Assembly: GCA_013396635.1 (NCBI GenBank) | Contig: WBMW01001268.1 | Location: 1,511,657-1,575,656, forward strand | Source: Penelope pileata | Taxonomy: Eukaryota > Chordata > Aves > Galliformes > Cracidae | Reading direction: 5' to 3' | Length of the DNA: 64,000 bases | Shown here: positions 13,157-26,162 of the stretch, in pieces | Layout of the letters: every line of letters begins with the position of its first letter | Numbering within the stretch: position 1 is the stretch's first letter | Notes under the pieces: model-generated | Databases searched by the model: none | What the model was told of the DNA's origin: nothing | What the model saw: the letters and a program-made list of their open reading frames with translations, nothing else | Translations under genes and position numbers: made by a program

Positions 13157-13515
13157 TTTGCAAACAAAGAGGCAAAATTGCTTCAGACAGGTTCTTTGCA
13201 ATCCCAGGTAAAGTACTAGAGGGTGTAACAATGGAAATATACAAAAGGTTCCACAAAAAGTTCTTACTCACGTACCTAAGGATGGTGATCTCCCACATAG
13301 GCAACACCACCCAGATGAACAGCAGATTTGAGAGAGAGAAACATTCCCTTCCACTGCTGGCCCTTAAATGAGCCCAGGGCAGCCCCCGCCCTGGGCCTAT
13401 CCCTTTCAGTCACTGGGGAGCACAGGTGCAAACACTCTGCCTTTGCTCCCCAGGGCAGCCACAGCCCTTACTGCAGGTGCTCAATCACCAGTTCATGCCA
13501 CGATCAACAGTTTTC
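13157..13515 (-). repeat. LTR-like dispersed repeat, copy 2
   Basis: This is the second copy of the repeat at 1548..1910, in the same orientation and about 11.6 kb away. On the - strand the TATA-like box has drifted to CATTTAAGGG (13361-13370). The donor-like GTGAGTAAG (13263-13271) is at the same distance of about 90 bp as in copy 1. The homology covers both sides of these signals. The family was not identified; a retroviral solo LTR is the likeliest explanation. Confidence 0.6.
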
Positions 13516-16500
13516 CCAATGGTCAGCGGTGCTGGTGAGATTTGTTGCAGCTCAGCACAGTCTCAGCCACTACTGGTACACTGTTTATACCACACACCTC
13601 GAGCTTGCTATTTGCCGATATCCTTAGGAAGCTGGGTTTACCAAATCATTATTACTTGTATGTGTGTTTGTCAGCTTTCCCTTCATAAATAAAAAAATTC
13701 TTTGGCCAATTTCATCTGGACCGAATAAGGAATGATCTGAAATAATAGTAATAATAAAAACATTTAGTCTACTGCAAGTTTTATGAAAATAGAGGCAATA
13801 GGAAAAATTACAGGGGCTGTTCCGCAATTTTGTTAGACACCAGCAAGTACGTGTGAGACTTTGCATTTCTAAATTCTCTGCTGCAGAAATATAAGACAAA
13901 GTCATTAGAAAACCAGTCCAGGCTCCATTATGGTTGGTGTTCATGGAGCTAGCTGTTAAAACTGAACTTTTTAAAATTAAGAACATAACATAATGTATTC
14001 TCCTATATTAGGTGGGCTTGCAGTATGACTTGGCAGCATAACAGATTTAGACAAACTAGTGCATTGTGAGTGTTAAAGACAGCCCCCACAACCACAAACC
14101 ACCAAAAACCAACCAACATGTGCATTCAATATATCTTCTGTAGAATACACTGTGTGAAAAGAGATTCAGAGCTCTGAATCTACACAGACGAAAGTTGTGT
14201 TAAGTAGCACTGAAAAATACTTGCCTTATGGCGAGGGAGATGGGACGTACTAAAAGAGGAGACTGCTTTTACCTTGGTTTCTGAATTAAACTTTATCTGC
14301 TGGAAAGTGTGTTTTGCTACCTTAGAATAAGTAATGGAAAAGAAAGATGTGGTTTTTAAAGTATGTTCTCTCGCTTAAAAACAAAACCCTTTGTTTTTAG
14401 GGTTTTAGGAGGGCAAGTAATACCTTAAAGCAGACGTTGTCAAGTGGTTACAAATGCTCAGAAGATGAGCAAGCACACCCCTATCACCTGCAGTCCCATT
14501 TCAATTTCCAACTTTTTCAAGCTTGGTGTCACAGTTTGTCCTGACAGCTGACAATAGCTTCTCTGGGATTCTGTCTGAATTTTAATTTATGACCATTCGA
14601 AAAAGTCATTGCCACAGTGCTATTGGAACAGATGGCACTATGAGGGTCACAGACCCAAAGACTTACCAGAGGGCTCTGAAAGCTATGACACTAATGCAGT
14701 CTGTGAGGATGCTTTGTCATGTTAATTGAATGCCTAGCCAGAAGTTGGTAGGTTACAGTTGCCAGAAATAACTGTTCTTGATGTAAAGTCTAAAACAGTA
14801 TGAAACACTGTCAGATCTATTAAAGTAATTGATGCGTCAAACGTAATTTCCTTTAAAATTGTGATATGATAGTGTAAGCAGCTGGTGTTATCTGTTGAAA
14901 ATAAGTGACGTAACTTTAACCTGGGCATCCAAAGTCATCTCATCTCAAACCCTAAGCTTTCTAAAATGGTAGGAAGTTTTATTAGTAGGCACGGTCTTTC
15001 TGTCGTGCGCATTATATTTTATTTAATATAATATTTACATCTGAATATTTTTGCCTAAGATAGAATCCATGGATGTTAACCACAATAGCTGGTAGGGAAC
15101 GTTTGTATCTCCCTGCAGCTGCCGTACGTTCCAGCATTCTTACCTGTCCCCCTAAACCCACACTGCTGCTGTAGTTCTCATCCAAGAAAGTGGAAGCTGG
15201 CACTCTGAATTTCAGCTCTGCTCAGTGAGCATTAGCTTCCCAGTTTGCTTATTCTGATGGAATCATAGCCTTGTGTGGGATTGCCTTTTCTGTCATGCTT
15301 GTGTTCTTCCTGCCAACTGTGCTCCAGTGAACTAGAAAAGTGGCTCAACTGGACAAAATTCTGACACTCTTGGAAGCAGGATTCAAATCTGATTCAGCAG
15401 TCTGGCAGCTGGCAGTGGTATACCAAAGGGAAGGACAGAGGGAGAAATAGCATTTAGAATGACACCAGTTTTCTCTGCAGATTTCAACCTTGCGCATTAA
15501 CTTATTAAACAGTTCAGAAAATGGATTTCAGAGCAGTGAGCTAACTGCAGCATGTGATTTCAAGTGCTGTGTCAATCAGTGCAGTGATGGAAAACAATTT
15601 AGAAAAAGCCCAGAACCACATTAAACTCATTTTGTCTCAGTCTGTAACAGGAATGTGAAATTTGTCTTGGATGACAAAGGTAAAATTAGTAGTATGGAAA
15701 GGATGGTAAGCAGGAGGAGTATGGGGGAGCTGGCCAGAAGTCTGGCAGAATCTGCAGATGAAATAACATCGCTAGTGCAGTAAGAGTTGATGAAACCTAG
15801 GCTATCAAAAGATTGTAGGATCGTCAATGTACAATGTACCTGTACTTGGGAAGAGCAGTTACAGGGGAAAGGCCTCAGTTTAATCAAAAGTGAGACTTGG
15901 AGACCCTTCAGGCCTTGGATAACAGAAATATGGTGTTGCTGTTTCCTGGGGATGTTGTTGGAGCCCTCCCAGTCTCTCTCACTAGACTTTTAGCGTGGTG
16001 AAGAACTCTGCTTTATTAAGGTTAACGTCTTGTTCTTAGAGATGATTGCAATGCCAGTCCGGTGTGCGCTGCTATGGTGTCCTAACACTGACAATGACTT
16101 TAGCCATAGACTTAGTTACAATATATGCATGTACATAGTTCCGTATGCAAAAGTCTCTTTGGCTAAGGGCAAATGGAAGGAAAATGTGAATGATGCATTT
16201 GGGTTATTTCTATTTTATTTTACTAAGAAAAGGACTGGTCATCTTTTATACTGCAGTTCTGACTCTGAATATTTAATACAGTATTTGTCAGAATATTTGA
16301 GAGAATTATACGTGCATAAATGCAAAAAATACTCTGGAGGAGCGTCATTCACTTCTGATGAGCTTTCCACAGTCTCAGAAGTTCAGACAATTGCTGGTAT
16401 CTGTAGTATTGAGTACGTACAAGAACGGGCTACAACTGGCCTTGAAAATAGTGACACTTTAGCTAAAGATCTCCAAAGTTCTTGATTTCAAATATTCTAA

Positions 16501-19500
16501 CAATTCCATTAATAACAAATTTTAACCACAGAACCTAGTACTGGATTTGCAACTGTTTGATTTTTTTTTCTTTGACACACAGGGTATTCCCAAGACTTTA
16601 GTTCTTTTTTTCATTAGAAAATTTGTTCAGTTTTTCTAATTGCTGTTTACAGAAGACGCATGCCACCAATGTGCTCATTGTGATTTGACAGAAAACCTTT
16701 CATTCATGAAGAACAGCAATACAGCTTCTCAAATGTCAGTTTGCTGTTTCTTATTATTTCTTCTTTAATGGTAACGGTGCTTGACCATTGTCAAGAAATT
16801 CATGTTCTTCTGTCCATTACTCATAATTTTGCATGGAGCACAAGCTTTCAAAACCAGGAATGTCAGATAGAGTAAAATAAAATCTAATCTTTAAGCAGCG
16901 AAGCAAGGACACTAAATTCACAATATCCTCAGATCCCGTAAAACATCAGGCTTTTCCTCAGATTTTTGAACAGGGACTCAGTGAGCTGACTGTGAGGCTC
17001 CTCGTTTGAATAATCCCGGTCTGAGATTTTCCTTCAGCCTGTTCTGCATTTATATCATTTTTGGAAGAATTGTTTGTTTGTTTTTCCTCTTTTGGCAGTT
17101 GAAAACATTTCTTTCTTAGTCCTGTGTCTTGAGTAACACAACTTTCACTATTTCGCACCCTTTGACTCAAAATAATGGTATCAGCAAATAATCAGAATAT
17201 AATGGTATCAGTAACAAGTGGCACCTCGGAGTCTCTGCAGGCAGCACGATGACGCAGCAGTAACCCGAGCCGCACTTTTGGAAGCAGGTAATGCCAATGC
17301 AACCACAGATCCTACCAATAGAACGTTAGGATTTCAGTAGGGAATATAGTGTGATGAGGTCATGCTCTTGTATCTATACAATGTCTGAAGAGGGGAGAGG
17401 GATGAGCACATAGATGACGCCCAAGACTATACCAGTGTGTGAGAAAGGTGGGAGACAGTGGTGCAGCTCCAGCCCTGGGAGGCACAGAGGGGACGTGCCG
17501 TGCTCCAAGGCTTCGGGGTGAAGGGGGCTGGAGGAGACAGCTCCATGGGACTTTGTATTGCCTCCTGATGTCACAGCAGGGAGGAAACACAGAATGTTGG
17601 CACCAGAAGGCAAATATTCCAAATTCAGAACAGGCCACAGTCTGAGGACGGAGGCCGTGCTTAGCTGTCCCATGATCAGCAGTGTGGGACTGGGGCTGCA
17701 CCTGCCCGATCCATGGTGGTCTGACGGCTGGAAGGAGAAAGGCTGCTTTTTTGCTGTGTGCAGACAGAGCATAAGAGCCTCACTGTGATGTTCAGGTGGA
17801 GATAAAGTGTTAGATCACCTCTGAAGCTCCTGGCTTTTCCACTCTACCGGTTAGCGGTCTTACTGCTTCCAATGCAGTTGCTCGTGTCAAATCAGTGCTC
17901 ACAATATAGTGTGGTAGTGACGCTGCATTTTTATCAGCTGAGATGAAGTTCAAATAAATTGTAAATCAAAACTGCAGCGGCCCATTGCATGGTTATGTTA
18001 ACAGGAAAAAACGTCCCCCAAGAGTTTCCATCTCATTGGAGGCTGTGGTCAACCACTTAAATAAAGCCAACCAAACGTTCCATTTTGAAACTGCGTTATC
18101 AGCTGTGAAAGCAACAAACTAAAAGGCAAACACGCTCCTGCTAGAAGGGGTCAGTCATTTTCATGGGGTTATAAATACACAGATGCACCAACAACCACGC
18201 ATGTTCATTATTTCACACTGGCAATGTAGAGTTCAATGAGTAACAAAGCCCAAGTTGTTGTTTCACCAATCTGTTGCCAAGCAGTAGGTTTTCTCCTAGC
18301 AACAAGTGTTTTGCAGCAGGGAAAGCAATTGGATCCCTTAGGGGGTATGTTGGGATTGGGGGCAGGGTAAAACATAACAAACTGGGGCTGGGAGCTTTAG
18401 CGGTGACACAAAGTACACAGCTACATTCCTCCGTGTGCTGCTGACTGAATAAGGCAAGTGAGAGCAGCAGGAAGGGACACAAAAAAAGGCAGCATTTCAG
18501 CATAGGCAATGAACAAAAATGTTGGCTGCAGGCACAGACTCACATTTGTTCATCAGTTGCTTTCGTTTAGTGGGTGATCAGCTGTAGTGCTATCAGCTGC
18601 CTGTCCTCATATGAAAGAAATACATCCACACAGAGCTGCAAGAAAAATCTATTTTGTGCATATTCAAAGAAACACTTTCATTTCTAATCTCATTTCAAAG
18701 AGTTTTGTGTTCTGCATTGTGGAAACAAATGACTTGTACATTGCATTTTCTTTTTCAATTCAAAAAATGTGTGTATTTAATTTAGAGAGAATGGTCTTTT
18801 CTTGTAGGTTTTGGTGATTGATTTGGTTGTTTTTAAACCTTGTAATATGGACGCCCTTCAAAATCCCTGCATTCAAACACATCCATATCTGCCATAGCAG
18901 ACGTGGAACTATGTTTGTTTCGGATGGAATGGCTCATTTCAAACCGATGCACAATGCCAGCGTTGTTTTGTACTTGCAGAACATAGCTCCTTACAATGAC
19001 TAAACATGTAACCATTCCTGCTACCCTCCTTCCAACGAAGGAATTAATACGTGATTTATTGAATGAAGTAATGCTTCCATTAAATGGACCTGTTACAGTA
19101 CAAATTCATCAGGTAAAAGGAAAACAGGAGAGTGCAGTGTATAAATAATGTGCTACTTCACTCTACGTAAGTGTGAAGTACATAAAATCAAAAAGATGCA
19201 TGGGATCCAAAAAGAAACATTGAACATAGAATGCATTTAAATGTGTATTTTTAATCACAGAAGATGGGAAACATCACCTACAGAATTTTACTTATTTGTC
19301 CACATGTTATGAAAAAAACTCTAGTTTTCTCTCACCGACACTTCTGTATTATTATTATAGCATAACACTGTCAAGTCTCTGGCAAACTTTAGTTTGATGA
19401 TAGATTTGTTTGAAAATAGCAGCCACCTTCACACATGCAAAATAGGCTGAAAAAGCAGCGTGTAAGAAGGGGCAGTTTTGTGATGCTAAAATTACAGTGC

Positions 19501-20203
19501 ATATTACAGTACGCTATGCAGGCATTGCATGTTAAGCTTTAACTGTTTATTGTCATAATTCTTCATTTTCAAGTTTTTAAATAAGATTGTGTGTTTCTGT
19601 TGTGTCGTTTTGCATGACAGTGATTCTCTCTTAGACTAGGACTTGCTTTAAAAAAACAAACAGAAAAAGAACTTGGAATCTTTCTGGGGATGTGGCTAAG
19701 TTCTCTAAGCCTCTTATAGTAACTTTTAAAATCATTGTTTCCAATGTGTGTAGCCCTGTATCTGATGACACATTTGTAGCTTTTAGCTTATTGGGCTTCT
19801 GCAGGTCACCAGCAAATTGGGCAAGTGATATTTTCACTTTTCTACTGTCTCTCTCCTCTCCTTATTAAAAACAAAATCAGTCCACTTCAGTTTTCATATT
19901 CTCATAAAGTTTTATTATTGTTTTGCAAGGGAAAGCTTTAGCTCTGAGTGGTATTTTTAGCTAAATAAGGTCCAAGTTTAGAAGCTCTTTAGAGAAGTCT
20001 ACCTAGGAAAAAATATAGTATGAAAATCTCATCTGGTAGAACTCAAATCTCTGTATTTGAGGTCTTCTGCAGCTAAACAGGCTGCAGATCTTAAGCATGG
20101 TGAGTGACTGATGCTTTTCTGTATGTTAAGTTGGTTACATTTCTTCTGCTGGTACTCCCCATTTCTCCCACTTACAATTTCTTTCCCTGCAGAGTTATGA
20201 GTT

Positions 20204-20520
20204 AGAATCTAGAATACTTAGAGTTCGAAGGGACCTTTAAAGGTCATCTAGTCCAAGTCCCCTGCAGTGAGCAGGGGCACCTACAGCTAGATCAGGTTGC
20301 TCAGAACCTGGCCCAGCCTGGCCTTGAATGTCTCCAGGGATGGGGCTTCCACCACCTCTCTGGGCAGCCTGATCCAGTGCTTCACCACCCTTACTGTAAA
20401 AAACTTTTTCCTTAAATCTAACCTAAATTTCCTCTCTTTCAGTTTGAAGCCATTCCCCCTTGTCCTATCCCCACAGACCCTGCTAAAGAGTCTGTCCCCC
20501 TCTTCTTTCTTCAGTGCTGA
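20204..20520 (-). mobile_element. CR1 LINE 3' end with ORF2 remnant, antisense
   Basis: The + strand shows the CR1 antisense signature: AGTTCGAAGGGACCTTTAAAGG, TCATCTAGTCCAAGTCCCCTG, then GGCCTTGAATGTCTCCAGGG and CTTCACCACCCTTACTGTAAA. The - strand keeps the C-terminal ORF2 peptide (RKFRLDLRKKFFTVRVVKHW, then LPREVVEAPSLETFKARL), open through to the natural position of the ORF2 end. It is 5'-truncated and is one of the better-preserved CR1 copies in the window. Confidence 0.92.
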
Positions 20521-20904
20521 GAGTTTAGCATCCTCTCTCAAGAAGGCAAAGGTGCAAATGGACGTATGATCCAGGATGCCATTGTAATTTTTCTGCTGTG
20601 AAAAAAAAATCATGACTTTTGAGAACATCTCCTACCTATACTCTACATAACTCTCAATGAACATGGAGTTGTTCCTCTCAATCTCAAATGAACAAAGGAA
20701 GACATCTCAAGTGGTTCTTCTGTTGAGATTAAGAACTGTTTGTTTTCCAGGGGTAGTGGAGAAGCAGTGTCAGTCAACCTTAAGAAAACCTCCAGCTCAC
20801 TTGAGCATATTTTAGTCACATACAAGAAACCACAGTGATCTTTATGGTGTTGTTTCTTTTTGTTGTAGTTTTTTACTTTTGGTAGTTATTTCAAGTACTA
20901 CATT

Positions 20905-20925
20905 TCATAGAATCATAGAATCATC
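20905..20925 (-). repeat. CR1 terminal-repeat stub
   Basis: The sequence CATAGAATCATAGAATCAT is the antisense form of the short tandem repeat that ends CR1 elements, with no CR1 body next to it. It may be an extreme 5' truncation or a chance or decayed remnant. Confidence 0.5.
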
Positions 20926-22239
20926 ACATTTGGCACTTTACGGGAAAGCTCTGGTCTGCTGAGACATACAATGGGTGATCATTATAGCTGTTATGTTTAA
21001 AAAGTTAGTTCCATAGGAAAAAATTACAGATTTTCATTTGCCTAAAAGCAGATAAAAGAAAGTGACCTTACTAGACTCATCTAAATGGCTAGTTCTAATA
21101 ATGTTTTCAAAATCAGAAATTAGTTATTTAAGTGATTTTCCATTTCTGTTCTGTGCTTATTTTGCTAGATGCATGTTTTCCACTGACTGTTTGGTTAATC
21201 ATTATGACAGGTTAATTTGCAAAGAGAAAAACCCATTTGCAGAAAAGAAGGTTCCCTTGCAGTGAAGACGACTCTCCATGCTTATTTAAGCCTTATGCGA
21301 TTGCTTATTGTATCATGTTGTTCAGATTGAGTGACATTTTATTAAAAAATAATGGTGCATTTGCTACTGAAGGTTTTACTTGGAGACTGTGTCAAGTGGC
21401 GTTTGGAAATTAGAATTAATTTGTCTTTCTTTTTAAAAATACTTACATTTAGCTAACGAAAAATAACTTTACTACGTTGAAAATGAAAGGGGAAAAAGAA
21501 CTATGTAAAATATAATTTGGGCATGTCAAAATATAATTCTGGCTTATTAAAGTGTGCATGTGTTATTGGTTTTATTGGTTTTATACTGGTATCAGCATAG
21601 CCCAAATTCTGAATGTTTCTTGTTTAACATCTTGTCCTATATGCATTTGAAAAATCTACTGTGCGTCCTTCTGTGCCCAAAAGACAATATTTTGTCATCT
21701 CCATTTTCTTTCAGAAATAAGCTGGATATTTTACCATAATTTTGCCTTTTAATCTTTGTATTCATTGTATTCATCTCATATTCATTAGTTGGACATTTCT
21801 CTGCACCTGCTTCTTCAGCATGACCCAAGGAATTAAGAGGAAGTTCTTTCTACAACAGAAACATCAACATAACATTGTATAAGCATGGCATTATCATCAC
21901 TCACTTTCCAGTAATGACCAGAAGGAATGTGGGTATGCAGTCAATGGAGAACCTGATATTGGACCAGGAGTGGTGGGGGCTCCTGGTCATCTTCAGAACC
22001 ATCAGAGCACGCAGTCCCTCCCTGTAGGTAGGCCTCAGCCTCCAACACTGGTTGTTTTGCACCCTGCTACTGCGAACTAAAGGCTGTTGCAAAAATTCCC
22101 TGCTCCAATTGCCAGGAATGCTCTCACCTTTTTTTGGTAATCTTACTCATAGCCAATTCATACACATCTATTCTTCTGCCAACGTTATTCTCTAACTAAA
22201 ATAGTTTTTCTCTATTCTGTTCTCTCTGCTGTTTTTATA

Positions 22240-22780
22240 GCAAGTAATTTCATTTCCTCTCAGTTTTTGATTTGCTAGGTTAAACAAACCAAGTCTGTTA
22301 GACTTCTTTTGTAAATTAAGATTTTTATTGATCATCCCAGTAGTCATTTTCTGTACCTGTTCCACTTTGAATGATGTTTGTTGAATAGCAACTACACAAA
22401 GTGCCAGAGGAGGTCTTACTGCCACTTTCTATCCACTAGAAACCTCTCCTGATGTCACTTGTGCTTCCCTCTTTCACACTGGCACCTTTTCACATGATCA
22501 TCCTGTGGTTGCCTGATCTGTCCAAGACCTTCTCCCAAGCTGCTCGCAGTTGACAGACTTCCACCATGTTGCAGACCTGCTTTGTTGCTGTCGTGTTATT
22601 TTCCTCTTGCTATTACTGCTGTATTTCTGTTACTCCAGGTCTCACGATCAGTCTGTTGTTTCTATATGATATCTTCTTAATGTTATCGTCGCTCTTGTAA
22701 CTCTAGTGATGTCATTAACTAAAACATTAAACAAGATTAGTCCTCAGATGCTATCCAAAACATGGAAGATATAATCCCTG
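22240..22780 (-). mobile_element. Old, highly diverged CR1/L3-like LINE remnant, antisense
   Basis: Blocks follow the order of antisense CR1-type ORF2: GGTTAAACAAACCAAGTCTG, TCATTTTCTGTACCTGTTCCA, GTGCCAGAGGAGGTCTTACTG, and near the end ATTAAACAAGATTAGTCCTC. Spacing resembles the family but identity is low and there is no open frame. I infer an ancient insertion; the boundaries are approximate. Confidence 0.5.
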
Positions 22781-25634
22781 TTTTATAATATAAGCAAGAT
22801 AAGTATAAATGAAGATTATTCATCCAAATGTTTTGGATGGAACATTAAGATATTTATGTGTGTTCAGACTCAATAGCTGTTTTTAGAGACTGTGTTTGTG
22901 CAGGTACCTAGGAGATATTGAATAAAAACAAATGACTTGTGTTTTGACAACAGTGCTAAGGGCCTTCAATCAGGGGTTGGGCCCTGTTTGGCTGAGCATT
23001 ATGAAAGCAGATGTTTTGGAGAAATGAGCAAAGAATAGCAGCTTTTCATGTGGGACAATGTGCAATGAAGTACAAAGATGCTGAGAGAGGGAGCAAGCAC
23101 ATTTGAAATCATTGAATAAACAGAAGGAGGCTTTGTGTCTCCAGACTGAATGAGGAAAGAATCTGCAAGATCTTGAAAATAACCTGTGGCAGAGAAGAAA
23201 ACTGGAACCTCTTTTTCTCCTTTTTTATTAATTCCTGGTGGATTTTGTTCTCTTTTGATGTGAAGCTTGTGCAGAACCTTGTTACCCAGTGACTAAAGTA
23301 CTTCCCTATCATGGGCAGCTTTTCAGACTTTCTAAAATGTCAGGCCCCGTACGCTCTTGGGATTGGTCTGTCTCTGTTACTCCTGTCTCTGAACCCCAGC
23401 AACAGCCTGGGCACTGCAAAGGGCCGTTGGCCTTTCCTAGCGCAGGCAGCATCTGGAATGCAAAAACTTCTGAGCACAGTTGATTGTTTGTAGCAACCTT
23501 GCAAATATCAACAAATTACAGAAACGGCCGTGAAACACTACTTTCACTTCTTGCAATGATGACGCATCATTACATAAAATTCTTCAATGATTCCATTTAC
23601 TTTTTCTGTGCAGTTTCTAACTAGAGTTTTCTCTTTGTTTTTGAGTTAGAAAATCAACCTCTATGCGTAGAACTGGCTAAAGAGAAATATGATTTGGTTA
23701 GAGAGCTTATAACATGAAGACATTCTGAACAGGCAGAAGCTGGAAGCCTTTACACATACAGGGGAGTTTTTTGTTTTCTTTTGCCAAAAAATTACCACCG
23801 GAAAGCAAAGAAAAAAACTCAGTATACAAATATGGCGAGAAGCTACAAATAAAATTTGTACTGACCTGCAAAATGAAGGAGCCCACTCAAAGCAGAGGTT
23901 TTACAACTGTATGCTAAAAGCAAATGTTGTAAATTTATCACTTTCATGTGAAAGAGATGCAGTAGGATGCTTTGTCTTAGCAGGATGCCAACAGTTGCAT
24001 TAAACACCTCCATCAAGTACTGTAGCATTTTAAAATGTACAGAGAACAAATAGGTTGGGGTATATTTGTGTAATTCCTGAGGAATTCACTGTTTTGGTTA
24101 TATATTTGTGGAATAGGTGTTTTTCCTACTGATATTTCTTATTATTTACTAGAGTGATTTTATAGCAGTTCTTCTAATCGATTCAGGTTCCAGAATCCCT
24201 GTAGTACCCATCTATTAACGTGTGTGTGCCTCCTTATAAAGAGAATGTAGGGAGAAGGCATTCCACTGGGCTTTTAAACTAACCTGCCTAGTCTGCAGGC
24301 GTGAGCCGCCTGTCACTGAGGTGCCCATCAGAGTTCCTGCAGCCTGCAGGGCTGAGGTGTTGCTCAAGCCCATCTCCATAAAGCGAGAGATCTAGCATTA
24401 CTCTGCTGATAAATGCTGTCTGTGCATGTACAGCTAAATAGGTAACGGCCAGAACTAGTAGCTTTGAGTTCTTGTTTCCAGTTAGGAAGCAAAGGAAAAT
24501 ATCAAGTTAAGGACTATTACAACTTGTATTGATTTCTGGGACATCTTAGAGGAGTTTCTATTCTATTTTTTTGCTGAGTACAGAGGGCAAGGGTGTGCTG
24601 CCAGCTGGGAAGCTGGGGGTCAGCTCTCCTGGCTGGGTGATGGTGCGAGGTCACCGCAGGGTGTTGCTGCGTGATGGGCATGCCTGCTCCTCGCTGGGGT
24701 CTGTAGTGCGGTGCAACATGGAGCAAAGTCAGGCAAGGGCCACAGAAAAAAATATTCTGTGCCTCAGAATTTTAATGAAATCATTTGGGAAGGAGATACA
24801 AGCTGGACACTGGCAATGTATGACATCTGACCATCATTCTGAGGGCGTAAATGAGTCAGAGGGTGTGATGCCTTCTTTCTCTAGATCACTTGTTTGAGCT
24901 CAGCCCACGGCTGTAGTGACCAAATGTCCCTGTCCTTTTGATGCTCTACATGAAATGAGTCTAATTTTCTCTGTGTTGGTTCTTTGGAAGCAAAGCTTGT
25001 CACCCAGATGCTGCTGCCCAAGGCAGGAGTCTTCCCATCATCCCAGCAGCGATGCCAGAGAACGTCTGGGTGTCAGTAACACTTTTAATATTTTTAAGGT
25101 TAGATGTTTATACTAAACTGACTGCGTGCAAACCGCCTGTATATATACATTCCACCTCCTTGCTTCATTTTTTCTGGTTTCCCATCTGATATCTACCAGT
25201 CAGTGGTAATCACTGTCCTGCAGATAAAAAATGCAATCTCTGAAAGTTATCTGATTTTTTTCGATTGGAAATCCTCTTCACCCACTCTGGAAATGCTGAC
25301 TCACTTGACAGCTCAAAAAAATCTATAACCACAAAAGCCTTCCAGTACCATTATGACAGAATACCTGCTAGGCAAATTAGCCTTTGTTGCATTTATTTAT
25401 TTACTTGCCAAAACTGTACTGTGTTCTTTGTGTGGTCGTCCTTGGGTGCGTGGTCTGTTCTGCTGCTCAGTAAGATGCAGCTAGCAGTGCTGAAAGGCGG
25501 CCTGGTGAGCAGAATGCCAGAAACTCTTGGGGAACAATTCAGGGTTTGCACAGAATTTCAGTATTTTCTAATTATCAGTGCTTAGGTTGGTGAGGATTTA
25601 AGAGACAAATGTACAGACAAAAATAAAAGAAATG

Positions 25635-26162
25635 TGTCTTAGTTTCTAACAGAAGTTACTTCTCTCACAGTGTCTGGTATGAAGCTGTGTTTTTGTTCCC
25701 AGAAGAGAAACAACTGATAACACCTGGCAGTGTTGAACACAGCCAACGACACATTTTGTTCCTCAGTGAAGCAGTTAGAAGGCATAAGGAGCTGTGAATT
25801 GGGAGGGGACAGGACCAGGGCAGCTAACCCAAACTGACCAAAGAGCTATTCCATACCACATCACATCATGTGATTTTTACGGAAGAGAAATCGCTCTCTT
25901 GCTCGGAGGGAGGGGCTGCTGGCCGGTTGGGTATCGGTTGTTGGTCCCTTGCTTTGGGTATTATTTCTTGTTTCTTATATATATATATATATGTACTGGT
26001 ATTTCTTTTATTCTCTCTGCTGTCTTAGTAAATAGCTTTTATCTCAACCCACGAGTTCTACTGTATTTATTCCTTAATTCTCTCCCCCATCCCACTTGGG
26101 AGGGGGGAGGGTGAGCGAACAACTGTGGGGGACTTAGCTGTCTGCTAGGTTAAACCTGGACA
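25635..26162 (+). mobile_element. Solo LTR of an avian endogenous retrovirus, sense
   Basis: This 528-bp LTR begins TGTCTTAGTTTC and ends GGTTAAACCTGGACA, and is flanked by a perfect 4-bp target duplication AATG (25631-25634 and 26163-26166). Internal blocks match a common avian LTR type: CAGCTAACCCAAACTGACCAA, a (TA)n stretch at 25977-25992, TAAATAGCTTTTATCTCAACCC, and CTCTCCCCCATCCCACTTGGG. No gag, pol or env sequence adjoins it, so it is a recombination-derived solo LTR. A 4-bp duplication fits a class I-like retrovirus. It sits about 0.9 kb before the last TTC7B exon, in the gene's orientation. Confidence 0.85.

Noticed and set aside
16030..16485. 151-codon + strand open frame inside the TTC7B intron
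   Set aside because: No recognisable domain, no codon pattern suggesting selection, and about one frame this long is expected by chance in 64 kb at this composition.
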